Counted from the stretch's first letter, positions 43,479 through 52,095 are shown. The stretch is 64,000 nt of DNA from Gammaproteobacteria bacterium (GCA_018825305.1 JAHJEO010000022.1:84903-148902); one strand, 5' to 3'. Notes: generated from the sequence alone by a model not told the origin. Translations and numbers: made by a program.

Positions 43479-45379
43479 CAACCGGTGATGATGTCGTCGA
43501 TCTTGGAGAAGGCCGAGGGCTGGCGGACGCCGAAGTCGTAGAACTGGTTGAGGGTGATCTTGACCTGGCCGGTGTCGGCCTTGCTGTACGGATCGACCGT
43601 CACGTCCGGCGCGCCGAAGAGGCCGATGGTGGCCATCGACCAGTCGGAGCCGAAGACCGCGGCGGAGCAGACCGTGGTCGACGTGCCCTTCGTGAGGTTG
43701 CTCGGCAGGTTGTTGGACACCGCGGCGCGGTAGCCGTTGAGCGGCTGCGCGCCGTTCTGCCAGATGAAGGGCAGGTTGGTGGCGAACTGGGTCTGCTTCG
43801 CCTTGCCGCGAACGCGTGTGTTGATCGCATAGCCGGCGAGGCGATCGGGCTCGGCATTGGCGTTGGCGCAGGCCGATTCGAGATCGACCAGGTGCGACCA
43901 GGCCAGCGCGGCGCCGTTGGTGCCGCCGACGACCGTGCCCATGCCGGTGGTATAGCGTAGGCCAGTGGGCTGCGGCGCGGTGCCGTTGCCGTTGAAGCTG
44001 TTGCCCTCGATGGTGACCGCGGCGGACATCACCAGGTCGTCGCGGATCATCGCTTCGAGCGACATCGCGGACTGGATGATGGCCTGCTTCGACACTTCGA
44101 CGAAGGCCGAGGCGCGGCGCGGCTGCAGCGTGACCTTGGCGGTGGCCGGCGCGGTCTCGGAAGCCGAGCCGATTTCCGTCACGGAGCCGATGGTCGCGGC
44201 GGTCGACTTGCGCGGCAGGTCGATGTTGCTGGTGAGGCCGCCGAGGATGCGCGCGCCAAGCTGGCCCATGACGAGCTGGTTGCGCAGGGCATCGACGAAC
44301 ATGTCGGTGCGCAGGTCGGTGGCGACGAGGTTGCCGGCTTCGGTGGCGGTGCCGACGTTGAAGTCGCGCGAGAAGGCTTCCGGCGGCAGGTAGAAGCCCT
44401 CGGCGCTGCGGCCCATGATCTTGGCCACGGCGTCGGACGCTTCGCGCTCGAGGCCGGCTTGCGACCAGTCGCCCGTCACGGCGGCGGCGATGGCGCGGCC
44501 GAGGCTGTAGCGCTTCTTCTCGGCCTTCGACATGCCGATTTCCAGCACGGAGGCGTCGGTGTGGCGGCTCTGGATGCGCTCGATGATGAAGTCCTTGAAC
44601 GCCTCGACCGACTTGCCGCTGCGGGTGAAGTCCGGGCCGTCGTTCGGGCCGAGGTATTTGGCATACTGCACGGCCAGGGCCATGATGCCGTCGCGGCGTT
44701 CGATCTCGATCTCGGCCGGCGTCTTGAGGTTTTCCATGGTGCGTTTCTCCACGATGATGAGGGGGGCGGGTTGCTGCGATGCTTGCGGGGTGGTTTCGAC
44801 GCCAGCCGAACGGCCGACCCCTACGGTCACATCCGCGGGCACCGGCACGATGGACGCCTCGAATGGCGTCCAGCGGGTGACCACGAACGTGGGCGGCGTG
44901 TCGCCTTTCGCCCGCGCGGCCGCCAGGCCGGAGCGGTAAAAGTCGTCGCCGTGTGTTTCGCGCATCTCGCGCGTGAATTCGTCGCCGGTGAGCGTGCGCA
45001 CCGGGTTGCCCTTGGCGTCCACTTCCTCGATCTCGTCGATGAAGTAGCCGACCGAGACGTGGCTGCGGATGTCGTCTTCGACGTCCTGCCGGATCTCCTG
45101 GCCGAGCGTCGAGCGGGAAAACTGCACCCGGCCGCGCAGCACCTTGTCGTCGTCGATGCGCGCCGACTTGATGGCGCCGATCTGGGCGTCGGTGTCGTGG
45201 TTGAGCAGCAGCGGGTGGCGGCCGTCGCCGATGCGGGTCATGTCGATGGCGGCGGCGGTGTGGCGCAGCACCTCGATGCCGAAGAAGCGCTCGTAGGGCG
45301 CCTCGGAGCTGATGGCGATCTCGACGAGGCCGTCGTCGCCGGCGGCACGGTGCTCGATGGTGGCAGTGCGTTGGAACAT
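43478..45379 (-). CDS. Fused prohead protease and HK97-like major capsid protein
   Basis: 633 residues. Residues about 1-200 form an S78-type prohead protease (DGRHPLLLNHDTDAQIGAIK with the His, RSHVSVGYFIDEIEEV with the Ser). A linker with PQASQQPAPLIIVEKRTMEN joins it to the HK97 fold capsid (DVGTATEAGNLVATDLRTDM FVDALRNQ, LPRKSTAATIGSVTEIGSAS, FDFGVRQPSAFSKIDD end). Helical DSKAEKKR-like scaffold part around 215-330. Fused protease-capsid genes occur in several siphophages. It assembles the shell and is self-processed. Confidence 0.92.
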   Translation of the reverse strand: MFQRTATIEHRAAGDDGLVEIAISSEAPYERFFGIEVLRHTAAAIDMTRIGDGRHPLLLNHDTDAQIGAIKSARIDDDKVLRGRVQFSRSTLGQEIRQDVEDDIRSHVSVGYFIDEIEEVDAKGNPVRTLTGDEFTREMRETHGDDFYRSGLAAARAKGDTPPTFVVTRWTPFEASIVPVPADVTVGVGRSAGVETTPQASQQPAPLIIVEKRTMENLKTPAEIEIERRDGIMALAVQYAKYLGPNDGPDFTRSGKSVEAFKDFIIERIQSRHTDASVLEIGMSKAEKKRYSLGRAIAAAVTGDWSQAGLEREASDAVAKIMGRSAEGFYLPPEAFSRDFNVGTATEAGNLVATDLRTDMFVDALRNQLVMGQLGARILGGLTSNIDLPRKSTAATIGSVTEIGSASETAPATAKVTLQPRRASAFVEVSKQAIIQSAMSLEAMIRDDLVMSAAVTIEGNSFNGNGTAPQPTGLRYTTGMGTVVGGTNGAALAWSHLVDLESACANANAEPDRLAGYAINTRVRGKAKQTQFATNLPFIWQNGAQPLNGYRAAVSNNLPSNLTKGTSTTVCSAAVFGSDWSMATIGLFGAPDVTVDPYSKADTGQVKITLNQFYDFGVRQPSAFSKIDDIITG

Positions 45380-45406
45380 GCGCGCGTCCTCGGTGAGGGA
45401 TGGCGC

Positions 45407-45453
45407 GCAGGATGCCGCCGGGCGGGGGAACTGTCAGGCCGGAAAGTTCCTAG
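45407..45453 (-). repeat. Leader repeat copy 1, upstream of the capsid gene
   Basis: Includes GCGGGGGAACTGTCAGGCCG followed by GAAAGTTCCTAG on the plus strand, almost identical to 48853-48899. It contains an inverted repeat GGAACT...AGTTCC. It lies 28 bp before the capsid gene start, in its leader. Confidence 0.75.
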
Positions 45454-45487
45454 TGCGGCAGCGGAAGAGGCCGCGCGCAGCGCGCGC

Positions 45488-45985
45488 CTATTTCGTCATC
45501 CGGTCGAGGATGGCGTTCTTTGCGGCGCTGCCCTGGCTGCTGCCGTAGTAGAAGGCGACGATGGACGTCCAGGCGGTGCCGAGGCTGCCGAGCATGACCA
45601 GCAGGGCGTCGGTGGGGCGGTAGTCGCCCTTGAGCATGTAGGCAAGGATGCCGAAGAAGCCGATGGTGACCAGCAACGCCAGGATGGCGGGCACGGCGGA
45701 TTGCGTGGCGACCTGCATGTCGCGCGCGCTCTTGCGGTCGCCGGCGTGGATTTCCTCGAGGCGGATCTTGTTGGCTTCGAGGAATTTCTGGAATTCGATT
45801 TCGGCCTGCTTGAGGCTGGCGATCTGGTCGGCCGTCATCTTGCCGCTATTGAGCACGTCGGTGACGGCTTCGACGGTGGATTCTTTGACGCCGAGCCGGT
45901 CGGCGATGAAGCCGGCGGCGGCGCCGCCGAGCGGGCCGGCCAGGGCGGTGCCGAGCAGCGGGGCGAGAGTCTTGAGCCATTCCAT
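45488..45985 (-). CDS. 3TM-type holin (GTA_holin_3TM family)
   Basis: 165 residues from MEWLKTLAPLLGTALAGPLG. An N-terminal amphipathic/hydrophobic part, a charged middle (QAEIEFQKFLEANKIRLEEI, AGDRKSARDMQV) and a C-terminal hydrophobic hairpin (SAVPAILALLVTIGFFGILA, ALLVMLGSLGTAWTSIVAFY) are the hallmark of this holin family. It controls the lysis time by membrane pores. Confidence 0.88.
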   Translation of the reverse strand: MEWLKTLAPLLGTALAGPLGGAAAGFIADRLGVKESTVEAVTDVLNSGKMTADQIASLKQAEIEFQKFLEANKIRLEEIHAGDRKSARDMQVATQSAVPAILALLVTIGFFGILAYMLKGDYRPTDALLVMLGSLGTAWTSIVAFYYGSSQGSAAKNAILDRMTK

Positions 45986-46047
45986 TACCATGCCTCCTTT
46001 CCAGCCTTACCCGGCATTTCGTCCGGTTGTGGCGTAATCGTCGAGGG

Positions 46048-46392
46048 TCACTTCATGCCCTCATGCTCGAAGCTGTAGTGGTTGCCGTCGTTGAAGCGCC
46101 CACCCCAGCGGGCAAGCGGGTGTTGCGCCTCCCACCACTCGCCGAGCGGTCGATGGGATTCGCTGCCTTCGAGGAACATGCCGTCCTTGAACAGGTTGAG
46201 GTCAATGGCCAGGCGCAGTTTGTGGCACGACCGCGCGGCGCCGTAGCCGCGCGCCTCGCCAGTTGCGCCGTGCAGCCGTGGATCGCGGAAGGCGTCGCCG
46301 AGGGTGATTTCGAATCCCATTGCAGACGCCTGCAGAATCAGCCGCGCGGCGAACGCGGCGAACTCGGACTGCTTCTCGCGCAGGGTCTTCAC
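46048..46392 (-). CDS. M15-type peptidase endolysin
   Basis: 114 residues: GFEITLGDAFRDPRLHGATG, SCHKLRLAIDLNLFKDGMFL, HPLARWGGRFNDGNHYSFEH. The HxxxxAxDL and NHYSFEH metal-binding sites are those of L-alanyl-D-glutamate peptidases of phages. It cuts the peptide stems of peptidoglycan. Coupled to the next gene by ATGA. Confidence 0.9.
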   Translation of the reverse strand: MKTLREKQSEFAAFAARLILQASAMGFEITLGDAFRDPRLHGATGEARGYGAARSCHKLRLAIDLNLFKDGMFLEGSESHRPLGEWWEAQHPLARWGGRFNDGNHYSFEHEGMK

Positions 46393-46736
46393 CGCGGCGC
46401 CCCGATGCCGAGCTTGACCGACAGGCCGACCAGGATGAGCCCGACGAGGATGAGCAGCAGGCCCCAGGCGCCCTTTTTGGCTATGTCAAGCCGCAGCTCG
46501 TTCCAGAAACGCGCCTCGGCTTCGGCGGCCTTGATCTTGGTCTCGTGGAATTTGCGGTGGCCCGCGATGTCGATCTCGCCGTCGACCACGGGGAATGCCT
46601 TGCTGAAATGCTGCACGGTTTCATTCATGGCGCGGATCTCGACGGCCAGCTTGTCGCGGCAGGCATGGATTCGGCCGTCGATCAGGTCGAGCAGCTCATC
46701 GTGGCCTTTGTCGCAGGCGCCGTCGGCGGCGGACAT
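46389..46736 (-). CDS. Phage membrane protein with cytoplasmic coiled coil (lysis-associated)
   Basis: 115 residues: charged helical N-terminal 85 residues, then one C-terminal hydrophobic segment KKGAWGLLLILVGLILVGLS. Located directly before the endolysin gene and coupled to it. A second holin/antiholin or spanin-like role is likely from position only. Confidence 0.65.
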   Translation of the reverse strand: MSAADGACDKGHDELLDLIDGRIHACRDKLAVEIRAMNETVQHFSKAFPVVDGEIDIAGHRKFHETKIKAAEAEARFWNELRLDIAKKGAWGLLLILVGLILVGLSVKLGIGAPR

Positions 46737-46737
46737 C

Positions 46738-48270
46738 TCACTCGCCCTCCGGCGGCTGCGGCCTCTTCGGCGGCACGGGTTCTGCTACATCAAGGCCGGC
46801 GGCGTCGATCATGGCTTCCTCGGCGGCCAGCTCGTTGAGGATGTCGTCGAATTCCTCGCCCTGCTCGGCGGCGATGCGGGTGCGGCTGGTGAGCAGGTTC
46901 TGCAGCAGCTTCTCCTGCGCCTCGGCTTCCTTCATCGGATCAACCCAGGCCCAGCGGCGGCCCTGGAAGCGGCTGGCGTTGCGAAACTTTTCGTAGCGGT
47001 CGGCGGGCAGCGCCTTGCCGCTGATGTCGAAGGTGATCTGCCCGGAGAGCAGCGAGAGCGCCAGCCAGTCTTCGTAGAGCGGCTGCAGGAAGGAAGACAC
47101 CAGCCAGTCCTGCAGCCCCATCCATGCCTCGCGCTCGGCCAGCTCGGCGATGCGCGCCGAGCTGTAGTTCACGTCGGTCATGTCGCCGGTGAGGTTGTGG
47201 GCGGCGACGTCGAGGCCGGCGGCCAGGCCGCGCAGGCAGGCCTTGAGGAAGCTTTCGAAGTTGGCGTGTGGGTATTCCGGGTTCCAGCTGTTGAGCTTGT
47301 AGCCGGCGGGCAGCTCGAACATTTCGCCGGCTTCGACCTTCATCTGCGGCACGCCGGCAGAGGTGCCGTCGGACATGGACATGGTCGAGTCGGCGGCGTC
47401 TTCGGAGCGCTCGAGGGCGGCGATCTTGCTGGCGCCGACCTGGGCGGCGATGACGGCGGCCTCTTCGAAGGCGTGGATGATCGATCCGCGCATGATGACG
47501 GCGTGGAACCATGTGATGCCGCGCACCTGCTCGGCCCGCTCGGGAAGGTAGAGGTGGTACATGTCGGCGGCCGGCACGCGCTCGGTGACGTTGCTCGACA
47601 TGCCGTGGTTTTCGCCGGGGTGGGCGGTCTTGACGTAGTAGGCGACGGGCCGCAGGGTGCTGTCGCATTCGACGCCCTGGCGGATGATGTTGCCATTGTC
47701 AAGGCGCTGGTTGAGGCTTTCGTCGAGGCGGTCGGCTTCGAGCAGCTGCAGGGCGATGCCGTAGGGCAGGCGGCGGTTGCGCACGACGCGCACCAGCGCT
47801 TCGCCGTCGCGGGCCGCGGCCTTGACGACGGTGCGCAGCAGGGAATACAGGGTCTTGTGGCGGCCGGCGATGTCGGCATTGCGGCCCCATCGCTCCCAGT
47901 GGATCTCGATGGCGTCGTTGGCCGACTTGTCGAGCGTGGTGGGCTTGTTGGGGTCGCGCTGGTCGCGCATGGCGCGCACCTGCAGCTTGGGATTGGTGCG
48001 GCCGACCACGTTGGTGGCGACGAGCGTGAGGAAGCGGCGGCCGTGCTCGTTGTTGGCGGCGAGGTGGCGGGCGCGGGCGCGCAGCACGACGAGCGAGGCG
48101 TCGAGGTCTGCATTGACCGAGCCGGACCAGCTGGCGAGCGACGAGGTGAGGCGATTGACGGCGCCGCCGGCGAAGCCGTGGGCGCCGCCGCTGCCGTAGA
48201 GGGCGGCGTAGTTGTCGCGCTTGCCTGTCAGCGCGCGCCATGCGGCGGCGAAGCGGTCGGTCAGGTTCAT
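46738..48270 (-). CDS. Portal protein (lambda gpB-like)
   Basis: 510 residues from MNLTDRFAAAWRALTGKRDN. Lambda-type portal pattern: LRARARHLAANNEHGRRFLT, LVATNVVGRTNPKLQ, VKAAARDGEALVRVVRNR, HLYLPERAEQVRGITWFHAV, GEMFELPAGYKLNSWNPEYP HANFESFLKACLRG. It forms the dodecameric DNA gate. It starts just after the stop of the preceding gene. Confidence 0.93.
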   Translation of the reverse strand: MNLTDRFAAAWRALTGKRDNYAALYGSGGAHGFAGGAVNRLTSSLASWSGSVNADLDASLVVLRARARHLAANNEHGRRFLTLVATNVVGRTNPKLQVRAMRDQRDPNKPTTLDKSANDAIEIHWERWGRNADIAGRHKTLYSLLRTVVKAAARDGEALVRVVRNRRLPYGIALQLLEADRLDESLNQRLDNGNIIRQGVECDSTLRPVAYYVKTAHPGENHGMSSNVTERVPAADMYHLYLPERAEQVRGITWFHAVIMRGSIIHAFEEAAVIAAQVGASKIAALERSEDAADSTMSMSDGTSAGVPQMKVEAGEMFELPAGYKLNSWNPEYPHANFESFLKACLRGLAAGLDVAAHNLTGDMTDVNYSSARIAELAEREAWMGLQDWLVSSFLQPLYEDWLALSLLSGQITFDISGKALPADRYEKFRNASRFQGRRWAWVDPMKEAEAQEKLLQNLLTSRTRIAAEQGEEFDDILNELAAEEAMIDAAGLDVAEPVPPKRPQPPEGE

Positions 48271-48271
48271 G

Positions 48272-48829
48272 TCAGATGCGGAACTGGATTTTGCGGCCGG
48301 TGCCGAGGCCGTTGGCGATGGCTTCGCGGGCATCCTCGGCGGCGACCTCGGCCTTGTAGTGCTGGCGCATCTTGAGCAGGTCGGAGATGGGGATGTATTT
48401 CATGCGGCGGCCGGCGATCTCGTATTCGGCGACGCCGGGGTTACGCGATTCGATCCACGACTCGATGGCGGCCAGCGTCTTGCGGGCATGGCTGCGCACG
48501 TCCTGCGCGGCGCTGGCGGTGCCGGTGAAGAGGTTGGGATCGACGACCAGGGTGCCGGTGTCGACGGTGAATTTCTCGCCGGCGGCTGAGACCTGCGCCT
48601 GCCACGAGTAGGTGCCGGAGGCATAGCCCGACGTCGTGGCGGCGGCGACGGTGACGCTGTAGTCGTCGCCCGATGCGGTGGCGACGACCTCGAAACCGGC
48701 CGATGAATTCTTGAAGCGATAGGTTAGCGTCCAGACGCTGGCCGGGTAGTCGGCCAGGGTCTTCGTCCACTTCCATGTGTCGCCGGATCGAAGCGCGGAC
48801 GGTTCGGTAGTTGGAATGTCTGCGGCCAC
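48272..48829 (-). CDS. Phage head protein with Ig-like N-terminus and gpW-like C-terminus
   Basis: 185 residues: N-terminal beta-sandwich (DTWKWTKTLADYPASVWTLT, YRFKNSSAGFEVVATASGDD) and C-terminal helical part (RKTLAAIESWIESRNPGVAE, YIPISDLLKMRQHYKAEVAA). The C-terminal part and the place before the portal are like gpW-type head completion proteins. Its leader contains the second copy of the late-leader repeat downstream in the gene order. Confidence 0.72.
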   Translation of the reverse strand: MAADIPTTEPSALRSGDTWKWTKTLADYPASVWTLTYRFKNSSAGFEVVATASGDDYSVTVAAATTSGYASGTYSWQAQVSAAGEKFTVDTGTLVVDPNLFTGTASAAQDVRSHARKTLAAIESWIESRNPGVAEYEIAGRRMKYIPISDLLKMRQHYKAEVAAEDAREAIANGLGTGRKIQFRI

Positions 48830-48852
48830 GAGCGCTCCCGCAAGGAATGGCG

Positions 48853-48899
48853 GCAGGATGCCGCCGTGCGGGGGAACTGTCAGGCCGGAAAGTTCCTAG
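48853..48899 (-). repeat. Leader repeat copy 2, upstream of the 185-residue head protein gene
   Basis: Shares the run from GCAGGATGCCGCCG through GCGGGGGAACTGTCAGGCCG to AGTTCCTAG with 45407-45453. It carries the GGAACT/AGTTCC inverted repeat, and its end coincides with the stop codon of the 80-residue gene. Confidence 0.75.
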
Positions 48900-49138
48900 C
48901 CGCGCAGCGTCGCCCGGATCTTGCGCACCTGGCGCACGGTGACGCCGACCTGCCGCGCGATGAAGGTGGCCGGCACGCCGGTGCCGTATTCGGATACGCG
49001 CACCTTGGCGCTGGCCGTCGACGGCGGACGGATCATCACCCGCTCCTGGTTGAGGTCGCGCCCGACGCGCACGCGCACGTCGGGCGGCACGGCCACGCCG
49101 TAATTTTCCAGCCGCTTCCAGAAGTCGTCGATGGTCAT
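48896..49138 (-). CDS. Small HTH-like phage protein
   Basis: 80 residues: MTIDDFWKRLENYGVAVPPD ... YGTGVPATFIARQVGVTVRQ VRKIRATLRG, the latter a helix-turn-helix-like end. Coupled by ATGA to the upstream methyltransferase-like gene. May regulate late genes or be a small structural protein. Confidence 0.6.
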   Translation of the reverse strand: MTIDDFWKRLENYGVAVPPDVRVRVGRDLNQERVMIRPPSTASAKVRVSEYGTGVPATFIARQVGVTVRQVRKIRATLRG

Positions 49139-49731
49139 TGCGCACCCCCTTTCGGCAACAGCAACAGATAGCCCTGGTCGCGCAGGATCACGCGGGCGTC
49201 GTGGGTCGCGGCGAACATGTCGCGCATCCAGTCGGCGCCGCCAGGCGCCGGTATGCCGGGCGCGTCGGATGGCAGCGGGCCGTCTTCGTAGTCGCCGGTT
49301 TCGTAGATGCGCAGGTCGTCGATCAGGATCACGTCGCGCCGCCCGGCGAGCCGCAGCTGCGACAGCTCGCGGTAGAGCGGCAGGCGGACGTGCTCGGGCA
49401 TGTCCGCGTCGTAGTCCTTGATGCCGAAGCCGGCGCCGGGGTAGTGGGCGTCGAGCCACACCAGCGCAGGCGGCAGGCACGAGCCGCCCACCAGCTGCAT
49501 GAAGAGGCCGGATTCCATGCGCAGCACGGACACGCGCGCGTCCTCGTTGAAGCGGCAGACGGCGCCGGCCGCCAGCAGCGGCTCGATCTCGCACGACAGC
49601 AGCGTCTCGAATTCCGGCCTCTGCGCGGCGTAGGCGAGCGAGTCGCCGCGAGCCGTGCCGGTTTCGACGAAGGCACGCAGGCCATAGACCTGCACAAAGT
49701 CGTCGAGCTTGAATCGCATCAGTGATCCCAT
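49135..49731 (-). CDS. Class I methyltransferase-like protein in the terminase-portal interval
   Basis: 198 residues from the ATG with GGGGAAAAG upstream (49719 is an alternative). Rossmann-like signatures: LRAFVETGTARGDSLAYAAQ, LLSCEIEPLLAAGAV, ALVWLDAHYPGAGFG, DVILIDDLRIYETGDY. It resembles FkbM/TylF-like enzymes. The D-[AH]H-like metal site may be present. It lies between terminase and head genes, the second such enzyme in the operon. Confidence 0.65.
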   Translation of the reverse strand: MGSLMRFKLDDFVQVYGLRAFVETGTARGDSLAYAAQRPEFETLLSCEIEPLLAAGAVCRFNEDARVSVLRMESGLFMQLVGGSCLPPALVWLDAHYPGAGFGIKDYDADMPEHVRLPLYRELSQLRLAGRRDVILIDDLRIYETGDYEDGPLPSDAPGIPAPGGADWMRDMFAATHDARVILRDQGYLLLLPKGGAQ

Positions 49732-49739
49732 CTTTTCCC

Positions 49740-51575
49740 CTATCTGAATCCGCCGATGCGCCCGATGCGCCTGGCGATGGTGCGTGGTGGAGGCGCCGTC
49801 TCGCCAGCGCCGAGTTTTTGCGGCGCGGCCGCGCGCGTGGCAAACGCCGCCGGGTCGATCTTCGACAGGCGCAGCCCGGCCAGCGCGTATTTCCAGCAGT
49901 CGAAGGCTTCGTTGCGCACCCGCGTCTGCTTCCACTCGCGCACCAGGCGGCCGCGGTGGGTCTTCTCTTCGAGCCGGTTGCTGGTGAGCTGGGCGAAGAA
50001 TTCGTCGTCGAAGGCGGCCTCGCCGTGCGGGAAATGCAGGTAGCCGGCGCCGGCCTTTTCGAGCTTGAGGCGCTGGGTGAGCAGCGCCTTGGCGGCTTCG
50101 TCCGAGACGAGGAAGGGGGAGAAGCCCTTTTTGCGCTTCTTGCGCAGGCGACGCTTGCGGGTGTCGTCGTCTTCGACCAGCGTCTTGCCGCGACCTTCGA
50201 TGCCCTTGAGCACGAACAGCCAGGGCCGTCGCGCGCCGAACTTGACGGCCATGTCGGCGTTGTAGCCGCTGTCGAGCCCGCCGCAGTCGGGCGAGATTTC
50301 TTCCAGCTCGCCGGCCAGTTCGTCCCACGGGTCGGCGCCGGCGGTGTCGCCCTGGACGATGAGGTGGTCGATTGCCCAGCATTCCTCGCCGATGCCGAAT
50401 TCATAGACCGACACCTCGATGCGGTCTTTCTGCACGTCGATGCCGACGGCGCGCACGCGGCGCGGGGCATCTTCGGCATAGGCTTCGAGCCGCGTCATCA
50501 GCGCCAGCGGGTCGATCTCTTCACCCTTCTCTTCCCACGGCTCGCCGAGGTTGGTGTTGATGAAGGCGCGCAGCGTGGCGGTGTTGTCCTGGGCGGCGAC
50601 CCAGCCGCGGGCGAGGTCGAGCCAGCTCGGGCCGAGGCCGATGGGCGCATAGAGCGCGCTGATGTGGTAGCCGCGCGCGGCGCGCTCGGGGTGGCGCGCG
50701 ACCCACACGCCGCCGGCCAGCATGCCGGGCTTTTCGTGCTCGCCGATCTCGGCGCCGCATTCGCGGCAGACGTAGCGCGCAGCCGTGACCTCGCCCGTCG
50801 GCAGCGCGGTCCATTTCAGGCCATGCGGGATGTCCGGCCCACCCCATTCCAGCGGCTGGCTTTCGCCGCAATGCGGGCACGGCACGAAGAAGCGCCGCTG
50901 GTCGCTCTTTTCCCACTGGCGGTGGATCAGCCCGCCCTTGACCGTCGGCGTGCTGACATAGCAGCGGATAGCACGCGGGAAGGCTTTGGTGCGGCCCTCG
51001 GCCAGGGTGATGACATCGCCTTCCTCGCCGATCTCTTCGGGGAAGCGGTCGAGGTCGTCGAGCACGATGACCTTGACCGACTTTTGCGCATAGCTGTTGG
51101 CCGAATTGCCGCCGGCGAGGAACAGCACCCCACCGGGGAAGTCAATCAGGTCCTGCCGGTTCGCCGCGTCGCGCGCGCGCACGCCGCCGAGCAGGTCGCG
51201 CACCACCGGCGTTTCCTGCAGCAGCGGGTTGAGCTTCTGCACCTTCCATGTGTCGCGCGTCTCGAGCGTCGGCATCATCACCATCATCGGGCACGGCGCG
51301 TGGTCCATGCTGTAGCCCAGCACATTGACCAGCGCTTCGGTGACGCCGACCTGCGAGCTCTTCATCACCACGATGTCGCGCACGCGCGAATGCACCGAGA
51401 AGCAGTCCTGGATCTCGCGCAGGATCGGGTTGCGCGCCGTGCGCCAGCGCCCGCGCTCGCTCGACTGCTTGCCGGAGAGGATGCGGTGGTCGTCCGCCCA
51501 CTGCGACACCGTCAGCGCCCGGCGCGGCGCGACCGCGTGGCGCAGGGTGGAGAGGCAGTGGGCGAGGTGGGTCAT
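49740..51575 (-). CDS. Terminase large subunit (GpA family)
   Basis: 611 residues. VVMKSSQVGVTEALVNVLGY (ATP-binding), DFPGGVLFLAGGNSANSYAQ, VKVIVLDDLDRFPEEIGEEG (acidic box), CPHCGESQPLEWGGPD and YVCRECGAEIGEHEKP (zinc-like cysteines) and nuclease residues around GLDSGYNADMAVKFGARRPW fit GpA. It cuts and packages DNA in the portal. A dispersed repeat copy forms part of the C-terminal residues (KLGAGETAPPPRT). Confidence 0.95.
   Translation of the reverse strand: MTHLAHCLSTLRHAVAPRRALTVSQWADDHRILSGKQSSERGRWRTARNPILREIQDCFSVHSRVRDIVVMKSSQVGVTEALVNVLGYSMDHAPCPMMVMMPTLETRDTWKVQKLNPLLQETPVVRDLLGGVRARDAANRQDLIDFPGGVLFLAGGNSANSYAQKSVKVIVLDDLDRFPEEIGEEGDVITLAEGRTKAFPRAIRCYVSTPTVKGGLIHRQWEKSDQRRFFVPCPHCGESQPLEWGGPDIPHGLKWTALPTGEVTAARYVCRECGAEIGEHEKPGMLAGGVWVARHPERAARGYHISALYAPIGLGPSWLDLARGWVAAQDNTATLRAFINTNLGEPWEEKGEEIDPLALMTRLEAYAEDAPRRVRAVGIDVQKDRIEVSVYEFGIGEECWAIDHLIVQGDTAGADPWDELAGELEEISPDCGGLDSGYNADMAVKFGARRPWLFVLKGIEGRGKTLVEDDDTRKRRLRKKRKKGFSPFLVSDEAAKALLTQRLKLEKAGAGYLHFPHGEAAFDDEFFAQLTSNRLEEKTHRGRLVREWKQTRVRNEAFDCWKYALAGLRLSKIDPAAFATRAAAPQKLGAGETAPPPRTIARRIGRIGGFR
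49792..49819 (-). repeat. Dispersed repeat, copy 3 (3' end of terminase large gene)
   Basis: Minus-strand ACTCGGCGCTGGCGAGACGG flanked by A-run and GCGCC; read in frame as KLGAGETA, 20 residues from the protein end. Confidence 0.75.
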
Positions 51576-51636
51576 GGTGTCGCGTTTGACTTTGTGGTTG
51601 TCAGTGTTTTCGAGGGATGGCGGGTGATGTGGCTGA

Positions 51637-51674
51637 GTTATGCGACAGGGGGTGTCGGAGAACTCAAGTTAGGC
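51637..51674 (-). repeat. Truncated attC-like site B4 at the end of cassette array B
   Basis: Starts with R'' GCCTAAC (51668-51674 on the minus strand), which is the perfect complement of the R' box GTTAGGC at the start of the same cassette. It continues with a TGAGTT...AACTCA pairing but no R' box follows, so this end is fixed or decayed. Confidence 0.6.
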
Positions 51675-52018
51675 GCTAAACCCGCCGTCGTGTCAGCGCC
51701 GACTTTTCCATCTTCCCGGCAAAACTCACGCCACTGTTCCAGCGCCTCATGTGCCGAGTCCCACCACTTACTCACTGCTGCCGTTTCCTTGCTGCTCAAC
51801 AGCATGCATTCCAGTTCGAGCGCCAGTCGGTGTGCCACCGGGAAAACGTCGCGCATCCCATCGGCCAAGTAATCAACCGTCTCGCGCAGTTCGCCGTTGT
51901 CCTTGTCAAGCTCGCGCAGTTTCCAGGCTGCCTGCCGCATCGCTTCGGCCTTCACTGGCGTCGGCGCCTTGAACGCCTCGCGCTCCAAGTACCCTGCGTA
52001 TCGTTGTGCCATGCTCAT
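51638..52018 (-). CDS. Cassette b3: phage accessory protein
   Basis: 126 residues from MSMAQRYAGYLEREAFKAPT, with helical LRELDKDNGELRETVDYLAD and a C-terminal KVGADTTAGL phrase caused by a dispersed repeat. Preceded by GGAGGATTGAAG, identical to the leader of cassette 2 in array A. The TAA stop lies within a second GCATAAC box. Function unknown. Confidence 0.7.
   Translation of the reverse strand: MSMAQRYAGYLEREAFKAPTPVKAEAMRQAAWKLRELDKDNGELRETVDYLADGMRDVFPVAHRLALELECMLLSSKETAAVSKWWDSAHEALEQWREFCREDGKVGADTTAGLAPNLSSPTPPVA
51684..51707 (-). repeat. Dispersed repeat, copy 4 (shortened)
   Basis: Minus strand AAAAGTCGGCGCTGACACGA then CGGC, lacking three bases of the GGTGA part. It codes KVGADTTA near the C-terminus of cassette b3. 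Confidence 0.65.
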
Positions 52019-52032
52019 CTTCAATCCTCCGC

Positions 52033-52095
52033 GCCTAACCCGGCGCTCAAGCGGGACCGTCCGCAATCGGCCGGCCCCTTAGCTCTTCGTTGTGC
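52033..52095 (-). repeat. attC site B3
   Basis: Minus strand: R'' GCACAAC (52089-52095), L'' GCTAAG, a GGGGCCGGCCG/CGGACGGTCCC arm, L' CTTGAGC, R' GTTAGGC (52033-52039). L'' lacks one base relative to L', leaving an extrahelical base. 63 bp. Nearly identical to site A1. Confidence 0.9.

Noticed and set aside
44459..46078. 539-codon frame antisense to capsid and holin genes
   Set aside because: Same GC effect; the recognised HK97-type capsid and holin are on the other strand.
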